DNA of 64,000 bases from UBA4744 sp963707435 (GCA_963707435.1 CAVPPF010000005.1:620001-684000), one strand, 5' to 3'. Counted from the stretch's first letter, positions 26,750 through 35,229 are shown. The notes: a model not told the origin generated them from the sequence alone. Numbers and translations: made by a program.

Positions 26750-28234
26750 GTGAATACCATCTGGGTCTTCGGCGATCAACTCAACCGGCACATCGGCGCG
26801 CTGGCCTCCGCCCGTCCTCGAGACACCATGGTGCTGATGGTCGAGAGTGAGTCGATGCTGACGGGGAGGCCTTTCCACCGCCAGCGCCTTCATCTCGTGC
26901 TGAGTTCGATGCGCCGTTTTGCGGATTCGCTCAGAACTGCCGGGTTCCAGGTCGACTACCGCCGCGCTCCCGATTTGACCGCCGGACTGCGGGCCCACCA
27001 GCGGCGGTACCGCCCCGACCTGGTGATCGCAACCGAGCCGAACTCACGGGGAGTCGACCGGATCGTGCGCAACCTCGGGGTCGAGGTACAGCTCTCAGAC
27101 CAGTTCCTCTGCCACCGGAGCGACTTCGCTCGATGGGCCGGGGGACGAGAGCGGCTGCGGTTGGAGGACTTCTACCGGCATCAGCGGCGCAGCCTCGACT
27201 ACCTCATGGACGGCGACCAACCCGCCGGCGAGCGGTGGAACTTCGATCACGACAACCGGATGCCGCCTCCATCGGACGGCCGGGACTGGCCGGGCCCGGT
27301 ACAGAGCCGGTTGGACTCCCTCGATCGGAGTGTGCTCAGACAGCTTCCCGAAGGCCTCCCGGGGGCCGAACCGGCCGGTTGGTGGGCAACTTCGCGTCGC
27401 GCGGCGCTGGCGCGTCTGCGGCATTTCATCGACAACGTCCTTCCCGGGTTCGGCGCACATGAAGACGCCATGCTCACCGATAGCTGGCACCTCGCTCACT
27501 CCCTCCTGTCTCCCTATCTCAACCTCGGATTGCTGCTCCCCGCCGAGGTTTGTGACGCTGTGGAAGACGCATATCGAGCGGGACGGGTCCCGATCAACTC
27601 TGCCGAAGGCGTCATCCGTCAGATCATCGGCTGGCGGGAGTTCATCTGGGGCATCTACTGGCTCTGGCCCAACCAGCGAGACGCCAACGTGCTGGACCAC
27701 CACCGGCCCCTCCCGCCTGCCTTTGCAGGATCGGCCTCAACCGACATGCACTGCCTGCGAGTGACCCTCGAGGGTCTCGAGGAGCGGGGTTGGACCCATC
27801 ACATCCAGCGACTCATGGTGCTCGCGAACTTCGCCAATCTGTACGGAATGGAGCCTGCGGAGCTGCTGGCGTGGATGCGGGAGCGCTTCGTGGACGCCGC
27901 CGACTGGGTCATGATTCCCAACGTCATCGGAATGGGATTGTGGGCCGATGGGGGCCGGATGGCCACCAAGCCCTACGTTTCGGGGGGCGCGTACATCAAC
28001 CGGATGAGCGACTACTGCCGGGATTGCCGCTTCCGTCCAACGGTACGCAGCGGGAGTGACGCGTGCCCCTTCACGGTTCTGTACTGGGACTTCCTGGATC
28101 GGCACCGGGAGGTCCTGGGAACCAACTACCGCCTGGCTCGCCAGTACGCCACGCTCGACCGCCTGCCGGATCTGGCCGATCTCAGAAAAGCGGCAGCAAC
28201 GATGATCGCCGCCTTCGAGGACGGCCGGCTATAG
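26750..28234 (+). CDS. Fe-S photolyase/cryptochrome-like protein (DPRP, PhrB type)
   Basis: A 494-residue protein of the deoxyribodipyrimidine photolyase-related family, whose characterised members (Agrobacterium PhrB) repair (6-4) lesions with FAD and carry a 4Fe-4S cluster. The N-terminal domain begins IWVFGDQLN. The FAD-binding helical domain includes VIRQIIGWREFIWGIYWLW and HIQRLMVLANFANLYG. The four cluster cysteines are visible: one in DMHCLRV, two in DYCRDCRF, one in SDACPF. GTG 26750 is chosen over the longer open frame because AAGGGG lies 6 bases upstream and the conserved domain starts there. Confidence 0.9.
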   Translation: MNTIWVFGDQLNRHIGALASARPRDTMVLMVESESMLTGRPFHRQRLHLVLSSMRRFADSLRTAGFQVDYRRAPDLTAGLRAHQRRYRPDLVIATEPNSRGVDRIVRNLGVEVQLSDQFLCHRSDFARWAGGRERLRLEDFYRHQRRSLDYLMDGDQPAGERWNFDHDNRMPPPSDGRDWPGPVQSRLDSLDRSVLRQLPEGLPGAEPAGWWATSRRAALARLRHFIDNVLPGFGAHEDAMLTDSWHLAHSLLSPYLNLGLLLPAEVCDAVEDAYRAGRVPINSAEGVIRQIIGWREFIWGIYWLWPNQRDANVLDHHRPLPPAFAGSASTDMHCLRVTLEGLEERGWTHHIQRLMVLANFANLYGMEPAELLAWMRERFVDAADWVMIPNVIGMGLWADGGRMATKPYVSGGAYINRMSDYCRDCRFRPTVRSGSDACPFTVLYWDFLDRHREVLGTNYRLARQYATLDRLPDLADLRKAAATMIAAFEDGRL

Positions 28235-28420
28235 GTCGGCTTCCGGCACCCTCACGTGCACTTCGGTGAAGGTATCGGATTCGATCCCTACCACCTCCGG
28301 CGAAGCGAGAACGTCCTGGCGGTGCAGATCGCTCAACTTGGACAGGAAGAACGCAATCGTTGCCCACGTGGTGGCAATGAACAAGATGCCACCGATTCCG
28401 AAAATAACCCCGTCGCTCAT
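28229..28420 (-). CDS. Small single-TM protein (second gene of a pair)
   Basis: A 63-residue protein: one transmembrane helix (GVIFGIGGILFIATTWATIAFFL) and a short charged tail ending EVHVRVPEADL. No family recognised. Its ATG overlaps the TGA of the preceding small membrane gene, and its end overlaps the convergent photolyase gene end by 6 bases. Confidence 0.6.
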   Translation of the reverse strand: MSDGVIFGIGGILFIATTWATIAFFLSKLSDLHRQDVLASPEVVGIESDTFTEVHVRVPEADL

Positions 28421-28626
28421 GATCGATCCCGCTCACCGGTCAAGACCAGGGTCCCGAGCGAGTGAATGGCCGGCACCCAGAGGCCGACGAACAGGCCCAG
28501 TTCACGGTCGACAAAGAACCACAGGGATACGGACAACAGGAACGAGACAAAGGCAGCTGCGAGAAACACCAGTTTGGTCCGATGAAAAGATGTGAGGGAA
28601 CGAATAGTCGGTACGAGCGTCGTCAT
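28417..28626 (-). CDS. Small two-TM protein (first gene of a pair)
   Basis: A 69-residue protein with two hydrophobic helices (LVFLAAAFVSFLLSVSLWFF and LFVGLWVPAIHSLGTLVL). ATG 28626 follows a strong AGGAGG by 7 bases, so the longer upstream in-frame extension is not used. It is coupled to the next small membrane gene by ATGA. Function unknown. Confidence 0.65.
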   Translation of the reverse strand: MTTLVPTIRSLTSFHRTKLVFLAAAFVSFLLSVSLWFFVDRELGLFVGLWVPAIHSLGTLVLTGERDRS

Positions 28627-28690
28627 GGGGAAACCTCCTTGCCTCCTATACGTTCGGTGAGGCCGGTCCGGATGAACCGGTCCAAAGAAA

Positions 28691-28714
28691 ACGAGGGGCG
28701 TGCAAGCCCCTCGT
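28691..28714 (-). terminator. Rho-independent terminator of the M50 protease gene
   Basis: Arms ACGAGGGGC and GCCCCTCGT (9 bp, perfect) enclose a 6-base loop. On the minus strand the hairpin is followed by TTTTCTTT, and it lies 21 bp past the protease stop codon. Confidence 0.8.
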
Positions 28715-28734
28715 TCTCTCGTTGATGGTGGCAA

Positions 28735-29865
28735 CTACGCCGCGGGTTGCTGCGCTCCACGCAGACGTGCCAGGATTCGAGCGGTTTCGACGGCTTCCCC
28801 GAATTGCGAGACCGTAACCGTTCCAACGGGCCGCGGTCCGTCCCAGACAACGGCCAGCGGTGCCGATCCGATCTTGCCCAGCAACTCCGCAGCAGGCTGC
28901 TGGACGGAAATGGCCGGAAGTTCGTCCATAGAACGAGCTACGGTCCGCACGGAAGTCGTGTACCGCTCCGACTCCGGCACCTCGGCCAGATCTCGCAACG
29001 TCACGACACCCACAGCCCGGCCATCGGTGCCCGCCAGCAGGTAGTTCGGCTTGTTCTCTTCCATCGCGTAGCGGTCGATGAAGGCCCCCACCGACATCCA
29101 ATCACCGATCAACGGTCCGGACGGGGTCATGATGTCCGCCACCCTCACGTCGACCAGATCCCGCTGGAGCGCTCCGTACCGGCCTTCGGCCGTCGCCGCG
29201 TTGCGCAGGAACCAGCCGATGAAGGCCGTCCACAGGCCTCCGGCTCCGCCGAGCAGGAACTGGACCACGCCGAGACCGATCAACCCGCTCCCGACGATTC
29301 GCCCGGCCTTGGTTGCCGACGCGGTTGCGCGCGCCTTGTCGCCATGACGGTTCCACAGCCAGGCATGCAGCAGCCGGCCGCCGTCCAGGGGTGCGCCGGG
29401 GATCAGGTTGAAGACGGCCAGGATCACATTGATGGATGCGAGCCACGCCACCACGGCCCCTGCGATACCCGACAAGGCGGTAGCAGGAATGAAGAGGGCC
29501 AACCCGAGTACCAGACTTATCGCCGGTCCGATTCCCGCAATCTTGAATTCTGCACGGGGAGTCGCGGCCTCGCCGTCGAGTTGGGCTACCCCGCCAAACG
29601 CCCACAGGCTGATGCGCTTGACGTTCACGCCGTTGCGACGGGCTACGACGGCATGGCCTAGTTCGTGCAGAAGGATGCTGGCGAACAGTCCGGCAGCAGC
29701 TACCACGCCGCCGAGGACGTAGGCCGTGGTCTCATATCCGGGGACGGTGGCCGGAAGGATCCCGCCCGCCACCGAGAAGGTGACGAGGGCGGCAATAGCC
29801 AGCACGCTCCAATTCAATTCGACCATGACACCTGCCAGGCGTCCCAGTTTGATGCTGTTGTTCAT
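28735..29865 (-). CDS. Site-2-protease-type membrane metalloprotease (M50B) with CBS domains
   Basis: A 376-residue intramembrane zinc protease. The catalytic helix has LLHELGHAVVARR (HExxH, near residue 67) and the third zinc ligand is in NLIPGAPLDGGRLLHAWLW. There are about six transmembrane helices, then a C-terminal pair of CBS domains (from about residue 240: RVADIMTPSGPLI; VGVVTLRDLAEVPE) that may bind nucleotides. Such M50-CBS proteins cleave transmembrane substrates, often anti-sigma factors, but the substrate here is unknown. ATG 29865 has AAGGAG 8 bases upstream. Confidence 0.9.
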   Translation of the reverse strand: MNNSIKLGRLAGVMVELNWSVLAIAALVTFSVAGGILPATVPGYETTAYVLGGVVAAAGLFASILLHELGHAVVARRNGVNVKRISLWAFGGVAQLDGEAATPRAEFKIAGIGPAISLVLGLALFIPATALSGIAGAVVAWLASINVILAVFNLIPGAPLDGGRLLHAWLWNRHGDKARATASATKAGRIVGSGLIGLGVVQFLLGGAGGLWTAFIGWFLRNAATAEGRYGALQRDLVDVRVADIMTPSGPLIGDWMSVGAFIDRYAMEENKPNYLLAGTDGRAVGVVTLRDLAEVPESERYTTSVRTVARSMDELPAISVQQPAAELLGKIGSAPLAVVWDGPRPVGTVTVSQFGEAVETARILARLRGAQQPAA

Positions 29866-29964
29866 GAGTCAACTCCTTCTTCGGGTAGTGCGACCTGAGC
29901 GATGCTCTGCCATCGCAGTACCCGCTACTAAGAACAGATAATGGTGAAGCCGTGTTCCCGAGAT

Positions 29965-30426
29965 TCAGGCAACGAGCCGGTTCTCGAGGAAATCCATGAG
30001 ATCGGATTCCGCCGCGTCGACCAGTGGTCCTGTAGCCCGCCACAGGATTCGGCCGGTCCGATCGACAACCATCGCATGGATGGTGCCGTCATCCGTGATG
30101 CCGAGGTCCTTGAGAAACGGGGGTTTGTCCAGGTAGAGCGTGATCGTGCGCTCTCGCACCCGGCGGTCCGCTATCCCCGCCCTCATGCCGCTGTCGATGA
30201 ACCATTGCGAGATACGGCTTCGTTTCTGAATCACGGGCAATTCGTAGAAGGCAAGACCGGGATGTCGCTTCTCGAGTTCCCCGGCCAGGGGCATCCATGT
30301 ATTGACGAGCGCTTGATGGCGCTGCCAGAAAGCCAGCACGACCAGGTTGAGATCGCCTTCGAAGTCGGCGGGAAGACTCATGAGGCGCCGTTCGAGATTC
30401 GAGCCGGTCACGGTTGGAAAACTCAT
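29965..30426 (-). CDS. Thioredoxin-fold protein without a CXXC motif
   Basis: A 153-residue soluble protein. LNLVVLAFWQRHQALVNTWMPLAGELEKRHPGLAFYELPVI has the strand-helix-strand start of a thioredoxin/AhpC-like fold, with FWQRHQ at the position where redox members have WCxxC. TIHAMVVDRTGRILWRATGP is the beta-hairpin near the end. It slightly resembles ATP10-like assembly factors. With no active-site cysteines it is probably not a disulfide enzyme. Confidence 0.6.
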   Translation of the reverse strand: MSFPTVTGSNLERRLMSLPADFEGDLNLVVLAFWQRHQALVNTWMPLAGELEKRHPGLAFYELPVIQKRSRISQWFIDSGMRAGIADRRVRERTITLYLDKPPFLKDLGITDDGTIHAMVVDRTGRILWRATGPLVDAAESDLMDFLENRLVA

Positions 30427-30506
30427 CAGGTTCCCCTTTCTTGCACACCTTTTCTACGGCACGGCCGGGACTTCGGATGGCCGTATCGATCCAGGGAGTG
30501 AGGGGC

Positions 30507-31451
30507 TCAGAAGCCGACCGAGCGAATCGTTTCCCGAATGGTGTCGGCGCTGGAGGTCAAACGGCGTTGCTCCTCACCGGTCAGCGGGATCTCCATGCGG
30601 CGCACGACACCACCGCTACCGACGACCGCCGGCATCGACAGGTACACATCGGAGATTCCGTGTTCACCCTCTTGGAGGGTGCTCACCGGCATGATGCGGT
30701 GCTCGTCGCTGAGGATTGCCCCGACGATATTGGTGACGGCCAGCCCGATGGCGTAGGTGGTAGCGCCTTTGCCACGGATGATGTCGTAGGCGGCGTGTTT
30801 GACCCGCTCGGCAATCTCATCGAGTTCGTCGCCGGACAAAGGGTTCCCGGTCGGCGTGATCCACCGATTGAGCGGTACCGTCCCGATAGCGGCACTACTC
30901 CACAACGCGAACTCCGAGTCGCCGTGCTCTCCGGCGATGGTGGCGTGAACGTTGGAGACGGCTACTCCACAACGCTCGGCCAGCAGGAAGTGCAGACGAG
31001 AGGTATCGAGCACCGTTCCCGAGCCGATCACCCTCGAGGAGGGGAAGCCGCTGAGCCGCATCGCAACGTAGGTGAGCACATCGACCGGGTTGGTCACTAC
31101 GAGCACCACCGCATGGGGAGCCCGATCGACCAGGGCGGGAATGAGTTCACGAAAGATGTCCGTGTTTCGGCCGGCCAAATCGAGCCTCGATTCACCGGGC
31201 CGTTGTTTGGCGCCGGCGGTGATCACGACGATGTCGGCATCCACGCAGATATCGAGGTGGTCGCTTCCCACCACCCGGGCGGTTGGAGTGAATCTGAGAC
31301 CGTGATTGAGGTCGAGAACCTCGGCCTGAACTTTGGAAGCATCGATGTCGTAGAGGGCGATCTCCCGGGCGACGCCGTTGAGCAGCGCTGCATATGCGAT
31401 GGTGGCACCCACGCCACCCGCGCCAATAACCGCGACCTTGGATCCGTTCAT
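30507..31451 (-). CDS. ldh: L-lactate dehydrogenase
   Basis: A 314-residue cytoplasmic NAD-dependent enzyme converting pyruvate and lactate. GAGGVGATIAYAALL is the Rossmann loop and LYDID provides the Asp that selects NAD. The specificity loop AKQRPGESRLDL has Gln at the position that favours pyruvate (Arg in malate dehydrogenases). Catalytic residues are visible in VLDTSRLH (Asp and Arg) and IAGEHGDSEFALW (His). The length is typical. The gene stands alone. Confidence 0.9.
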   Translation of the reverse strand: MNGSKVAVIGAGGVGATIAYAALLNGVAREIALYDIDASKVQAEVLDLNHGLRFTPTARVVGSDHLDICVDADIVVITAGAKQRPGESRLDLAGRNTDIFRELIPALVDRAPHAVVLVVTNPVDVLTYVAMRLSGFPSSRVIGSGTVLDTSRLHFLLAERCGVAVSNVHATIAGEHGDSEFALWSSAAIGTVPLNRWITPTGNPLSGDELDEIAERVKHAAYDIIRGKGATTYAIGLAVTNIVGAILSDEHRIMPVSTLQEGEHGISDVYLSMPAVVGSGGVVRRMEIPLTGEEQRRLTSSADTIRETIRSVGF

Positions 31452-31478
31452 GAACGGGACAATATCGGAGTCTGCCGA

Positions 31479-31772
31479 TTAACCGTCGCCGAGGCCGGGA
31501 GGGACCCGATAGGTGTAGGCGAAACCATCTCCCGAGACGGTTACGGTCCTCCCCTCCCGGTCGAAGGTGACTTCTTCCCAACGGCCCGTCAGTCCGTGGA
31601 GCGGCATGAAGGAGGTCGACGTCCCGTTGCGGCCGAGAACCAATCCGGTCCCGGACTCCGGTGCCGCAAACGAGGCAGTCTCACCATCGGTCTTCACCGT
31701 GCCCAGGCTCTCGAAGAAGGCCGTGAAGGCGGCAAGCACTGCCGGCCAGTCTGAGCGATCGACCGAGATCAT
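31479..31772 (-). CDS. Hypothetical protein of 97 residues
   Basis: A small acidic soluble protein with no recognised domain. It begins ISVDRSDWPAVLAAFTAFFESLG and continues as alternating strands (ASFAAPESGTGLVLGRNG; WEEVTFDREGRTVTVSGDGFAYTYRVP), a small alpha/beta layout. ATG 31772 is the best start; a longer frame would overlap the divergent flavoprotein gene. Function unknown. Confidence 0.55.
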   Translation of the reverse strand: MISVDRSDWPAVLAAFTAFFESLGTVKTDGETASFAAPESGTGLVLGRNGTSTSFMPLHGLTGRWEEVTFDREGRTVTVSGDGFAYTYRVPPGLGDG

Positions 31773-31830
31773 GAACGCATCGTACTGTGACCGAGGTTTG
31801 TAGACCGGCTCGGCGTGCCATGATCGAACC

Positions 31831-32781
31831 ATGCAGGAACGCGTTCTCATTGTCGGGGCGGGCATTGCAGGGCTCACCGCCGCCCATGCCTTGCGGAGAG
31901 CCGGAGTAGCGGCCGTTCTGGTCGACAAGAGCCGGGCGGTTGGAGGACGGATGGCTACCCGCACCATCGGGGAAGCCCGGTTCGATCATGGGGCCCAGCA
32001 CTTCGGGATCCGGTCGGAAGCCTTCGCAGGCGTTGCCCGGACGTGGCGCGAAGCAGGCAAGATACGCGAGTGGTACCAAACGGCCGGTCGCGAGCCCCGG
32101 TATGTCGGGTCGGGCGGGATGCGTCGGATTCCCGAAAGCCTGGCCGCATCCCTCCACGTTCGAACGGCGACATCGATCGCTCAGCTCGATTTCGGCGGCG
32201 AGCACCCTGCGGCGGTCGGTACCGGCGGTGAGCGGGTGGAGGCGGCAGCGTTCATCATCACTCCCCCGGTGCCCCAAACGCTGGCTCTGCTGAGGGCCAG
32301 CCGGATCGACCTGCCCTCCTCGATCGAGCAAACGCTCTCCGCGATCGCGTACGACGCATGTCTGGCGGTTATGGCGCACCTCGACGGCCCGAGCGGATTG
32401 CCCGACGGCCATCGTTCTGCCGTCGATGCTTCCATCGGCTGGATGGCCGACAACGCCCACAAGGGAACGTCACCGACACCGGCGGTCACGGTGCACAGCA
32501 CCCCGGGATTTGCCTCCGAACACCTCGAGGCGGACCCGAGAGGATGGACGACTCGTCTCGTTGCGGCGGCGCAGCCGCACCTGTCCGCCCACATCACGGC
32601 GGCGGTCGGTCATCGGTGGCGCTACGCCCAACCCACCACGATCCTCGATCGAGGATGTGCGGTGCTCGACACGCGGGTACCGGTGGTGCTGGCCGGGGAG
32701 ATTTTCGCCGGAGCCAAGATCGAGGGGGCGGTGCTATCGGGCCTGGCGGCCGCTTCCGCCATCGTCGAGCGGCTCGCCTGA
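31831..32781 (+). CDS. Renalase-like FAD-dependent oxidoreductase
   Basis: A 316-residue flavoprotein. It starts ERVLIVGAGIAGLTAAHALRRAGVAAVLVDKSRAVGGRMATR, the FAD GxGxxG plus the GGRM motif of the amine-oxidase clan, then ARFDHGAQHF, the signature of bacterial renalase-like proteins. The C-terminus has VPVVLAGEIFAGAKIEGAVLSGLAAASAI, the second FAD segment. Bacterial renalases oxidise isomeric dihydro-NAD(P)H forms; that activity is an inference here. The start overlaps no neighbour. Confidence 0.8.
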   Translation: MQERVLIVGAGIAGLTAAHALRRAGVAAVLVDKSRAVGGRMATRTIGEARFDHGAQHFGIRSEAFAGVARTWREAGKIREWYQTAGREPRYVGSGGMRRIPESLAASLHVRTATSIAQLDFGGEHPAAVGTGGERVEAAAFIITPPVPQTLALLRASRIDLPSSIEQTLSAIAYDACLAVMAHLDGPSGLPDGHRSAVDASIGWMADNAHKGTSPTPAVTVHSTPGFASEHLEADPRGWTTRLVAAAQPHLSAHITAAVGHRWRYAQPTTILDRGCAVLDTRVPVVLAGEIFAGAKIEGAVLSGLAAASAIVERLA

Positions 32782-32789
32782 GGTTCTGG

Positions 32790-33212
32790 TCACGCCACCA
32801 GCATGGCTGTGACGAGCACGCCCCGGGCGGTCCACAGTCCCGTTCTGAGCCGGTTGCGGCGCACCAGTTGCCGGATCGCGGCATGGTCACGGCCGTTGCC
32901 GAGACGCCGATGCAGGGGAACCTGTACCAGCGCCGTGACTACCCAGATCGCAACGAGAAGAGCTCCGGCCACCATCACCAGCCACAATCCGACCTCGCCC
33001 GGCCGGGTCCAGACGAGTGCAGCCCCGGTCACAGTCTCCACGCCGGCGGGGATCGCCAGGAGCTTGCCCATCCGGGTGGTGTGTTCATGCTCGTAGCGGA
33101 CGAAGGCAGCATCTCCCACCCGGGCAAAGAGGGGGTAATGAACGGTCTGGATCGTCCAGATGAGGCCGACCATGAACCACGTTGAGACTGCGTGGACGAT
33201 CAACCAGGTCAT
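32790..33212 (-). CDS. Four-TM membrane protein of unknown function
   Basis: A 140-residue protein with about four helices. WLIVHAVSTWFMVGLIWTIQTVHYPLFARVG with HYPLF after the first helix, and a conserved His/Glu-rich loop (FVRYEHEHTTRMG), recall a small bacterial membrane family with no assigned role. Its GTG/ATG overlaps the SDR stop by 4 bases, so the two are co-transcribed. Confidence 0.65.
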   Translation of the reverse strand: MTWLIVHAVSTWFMVGLIWTIQTVHYPLFARVGDAAFVRYEHEHTTRMGKLLAIPAGVETVTGAALVWTRPGEVGLWLVMVAGALLVAIWVVTALVQVPLHRRLGNGRDHAAIRQLVRRNRLRTGLWTARGVLVTAMLVA

Positions 33213-33904
33213 GCAGTGAAATCAGATGCGGCCAGTTCCCGCCGCCCGGCTGCGACCGCGTCAACGACCCGCACGGCCACGTCATCGGGATCAAGACCGA
33301 CCGGGAGCGCGGGAGCCACACCTTCGATCGGACGGCCGGCCAGGCCGGTCTCAGTGTGCGGAGGCCGAGCGTCGAGCACCTGGATCCCTTTCGTGCGAAG
33401 TTCCCGGGTCAGCGCCCGGGTGGCGGCACTCAGGCCTGCCTTCACGGCCGAGTAGGCGGTCATGCCCCCTACCGGTTGCTCTGCGACGACCCCGGTGAGA
33501 TTGACCAGGAACCCACCCTCCATGGTCTGGACGGCCGCTCGCATCACCCGCAGCGGTCCTGAGAAGTCGACGGCAATCAAGTCGTCCAGGGCAGCGTCGG
33601 AAAGCGCCTCGAGGGGCCCGAAGGCAACAATGCCTGCTGCGTTGACCACCCCGTCGAGTCCCCCGAGAAGACGAACCGCCTCATCGACGATGTTGCCCGG
33701 ATCGTCGTTGCGCAGATCGAAGGACGAGTAGACAACTCCCGGACCCAATTGCCGGGCTTGCTGTTCGAGTTCGCCCGAGTCGCGGCCGGCCAGCATCACG
33801 GATGAACCGCGCCGGATGAATTCCGCGGCGAGACGCCTACCCAGTTGCCCGGATCCGCCCAGGACCAGGACCCGCTTGCCGGCCAAATCTATAGCTGCCA
33901 TCAC
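33209..33904 (-). CDS. Short-chain dehydrogenase/reductase (SDR)
   Basis: A 231-residue NAD(P)-dependent oxidoreductase. The cofactor loop is VLVLGGSGQLGRRLAA, with AGRDSGELEQQ after strand 2 (Arg favours NADP). VNAAGIVAFG is the NAG motif, and YSAVKAG is the catalytic YxxxK, with Thr rather than the usual Ser in FLVNLTGVVAEQ just before it. The substrate is unknown. The start is one of two adjacent ATGs (33904/33901). It is coupled to the 4-TM protein. Confidence 0.82.
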   Translation of the reverse strand: MMAAIDLAGKRVLVLGGSGQLGRRLAAEFIRRGSSVMLAGRDSGELEQQARQLGPGVVYSSFDLRNDDPGNIVDEAVRLLGGLDGVVNAAGIVAFGPLEALSDAALDDLIAVDFSGPLRVMRAAVQTMEGGFLVNLTGVVAEQPVGGMTAYSAVKAGLSAATRALTRELRTKGIQVLDARPPHTETGLAGRPIEGVAPALPVGLDPDDVAVRVVDAVAAGRRELAASDFTA

Positions 33905-34150
33905 AGTCCTTTCGCATCATCCTGTCTTCGGAACTGCGTCCACCGGCGGATGATGAACCGCAGACTCTCGTTTGGATCATCGGATCGCAACGGCCGTCAA
34001 CGACACCCCGGCGCTGCACAAGGAGGCAATTTCAGCGCTCTGAGGGCAGTGCGGTCTATGAAGGGCCGGGGCCGACCGTGAGCTCATGAGCCGAGCGTGT
34101 CCTCCGCAATCTCTGCCCCTGGTGCAGCTGCGCCGTCCACGGAAACACAA

Positions 34151-34178
34151 GAGGGCCCCGGGCGATGCCGGGGCCCTC
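34151..34178 (-). terminator. Terminator of the rhodopsin gene
   Basis: Arms GAGGGCCCCGG and CCGGGGCCCTC (11 bp, perfect) around a 6-base loop, 17 bp past the rhodopsin stop. On the minus strand it is followed by TTGTGTTT, a modest T-rich tail. Confidence 0.75.
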
Positions 34179-34194
34179 TACCGTGTACTCAGCG

Positions 34195-35004
34195 CTAAGC
34201 GCTCTCGGCAAACGCTTCCTCGGCCTCGATAGCCGGCCGGTAGCCTGCAATGGCGCTCAGCTTCTGAGCGATGACTGCCAGCATGATTCCATAGACGGCC
34301 TTGGAGGCGATGTCGGCGAAGCTGTAAATCAGGTTGCGGATTACGACACCATCGGCCGTGGCGCTGATCTGGGGCATGAGGTACGCCACCGGATAGATCG
34401 TCCACGAGACGAGGAACAGGATCCATACGGCGCCGAAGAGCCGCCGGACACCGACCGGGGCCTTCTGCTTGGCATCCCTGATCGTCTGCCAGGCCACATA
34501 GAGAAGCCACAGATAGAACACCGTCGAAATTGCACCCCAGAGCCAGAACTGGGTTCCGCCGTCGATCTCGTCGAACTGACCGACGTAGCCGGTCCAGATC
34601 ATGCCGAGTCCTGCGACCACGAACGATGCCCAGCGCTTCCGGAAGGCAGCACCGGTAATACCCGCCACGATGAGCAGCTGCGTCAGCAGAACGGGAACGT
34701 CGATGCTCCAGTTCATATACCGGAAGCCGTTGGAGAAGAGGTCGTCACCAACGAGCGCGAACCTCGAACCGGTCCACTCAAAGGCGCTGTTCCAGCGGAG
34801 AGCCAACAGACCCAATTCGATGACGGCCGAAACCATCACCACACCGGTGAGGTATGAGGTCAATCGATAGCGGGGTGCGATGCTGCCAGAAGTTGCCAAG
34901 GAATACACCAGCACCGCAGCAAAGACCGCAGCGGTGAGCGTGAATACGCCCAGCACGATCTCGAATTGAATAGCGCTGTAGTCGAACAGATTCTCAAAGG
35001 ACAT
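34195..35004 (-). CDS. Microbial rhodopsin with NDQ motif (predicted light-driven Na+ pump)
   Basis: A 269-residue, seven-helix retinal protein. Helix C reads RYMNWSIDVPVLLTQ: Asn98, Asp102 and Gln109 occupy the positions of KR2 Asn112, Asp116 and Gln123, the NDQ triad of sodium-pumping rhodopsins; proton pumps have Asp-Thr-Asp/Glu. Arg95 matches KR2 Arg109. Helix G has SFADIASKAVYG with Asp231 and the retinal Schiff-base Lys235, four apart as in KR2 (Asp251, Lys255). KR2 Gly263, near the cytoplasmic mouth, is Ala243 here. Outward Na+ transport is therefore predicted, not shown. No retinal-synthesis gene is in the window. Monocistronic with its own terminator. Confidence 0.9.
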   Translation of the reverse strand: MSFENLFDYSAIQFEIVLGVFTLTAAVFAAVLVYSLATSGSIAPRYRLTSYLTGVVMVSAVIELGLLALRWNSAFEWTGSRFALVGDDLFSNGFRYMNWSIDVPVLLTQLLIVAGITGAAFRKRWASFVVAGLGMIWTGYVGQFDEIDGGTQFWLWGAISTVFYLWLLYVAWQTIRDAKQKAPVGVRRLFGAVWILFLVSWTIYPVAYLMPQISATADGVVIRNLIYSFADIASKAVYGIMLAVIAQKLSAIAGYRPAIEAEEAFAESA

Positions 35005-35229
35005 AGCTAAACCCTTTCATCCGCTTATGAGCGGCCATTGCTCCGAAGCTCAATGTCGCGTGCACTTGATCAGACACCTCGAGAGGCATACGGATCAGCG
35101 GCGATACCCGGATGGCCATTCGGTGGATCTTGTTCGTGCGTGCGGCGCAGGCCTGCCCCCCAGACAACATCAGACCCCAACAACACCGGCCAGCACACGC
35201 AACCAGGAACCCGCGACCGACCGCTCATA
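35005..35229 (-). promoter_or_regulatory. Upstream region of the rhodopsin gene
   Basis: 225 bases lie between the rhodopsin start and the first IS110 copy. A small hairpin CCGCT-TATG-AGCGG is at 35018-35031, just upstream of the start codon. I see no clear promoter boxes. The IS left end begins only 226 bp from the start, in the opposite orientation. Confidence 0.3.

Noticed and set aside
30414..31754. A 446-codon plus-strand open frame
   Set aside because: Opposite lactate dehydrogenase and its neighbour; no domain, Asp/Gly/Arg-rich shadow composition.
34195..35004. Heliorhodopsin or ordinary proton-pumping actinorhodopsin
   Set aside because: Helix C has Asn-Asp-Gln with type-1 spacing, not DTE/DTD, and the protein is in the type-1 layout with KR2-like helix G.
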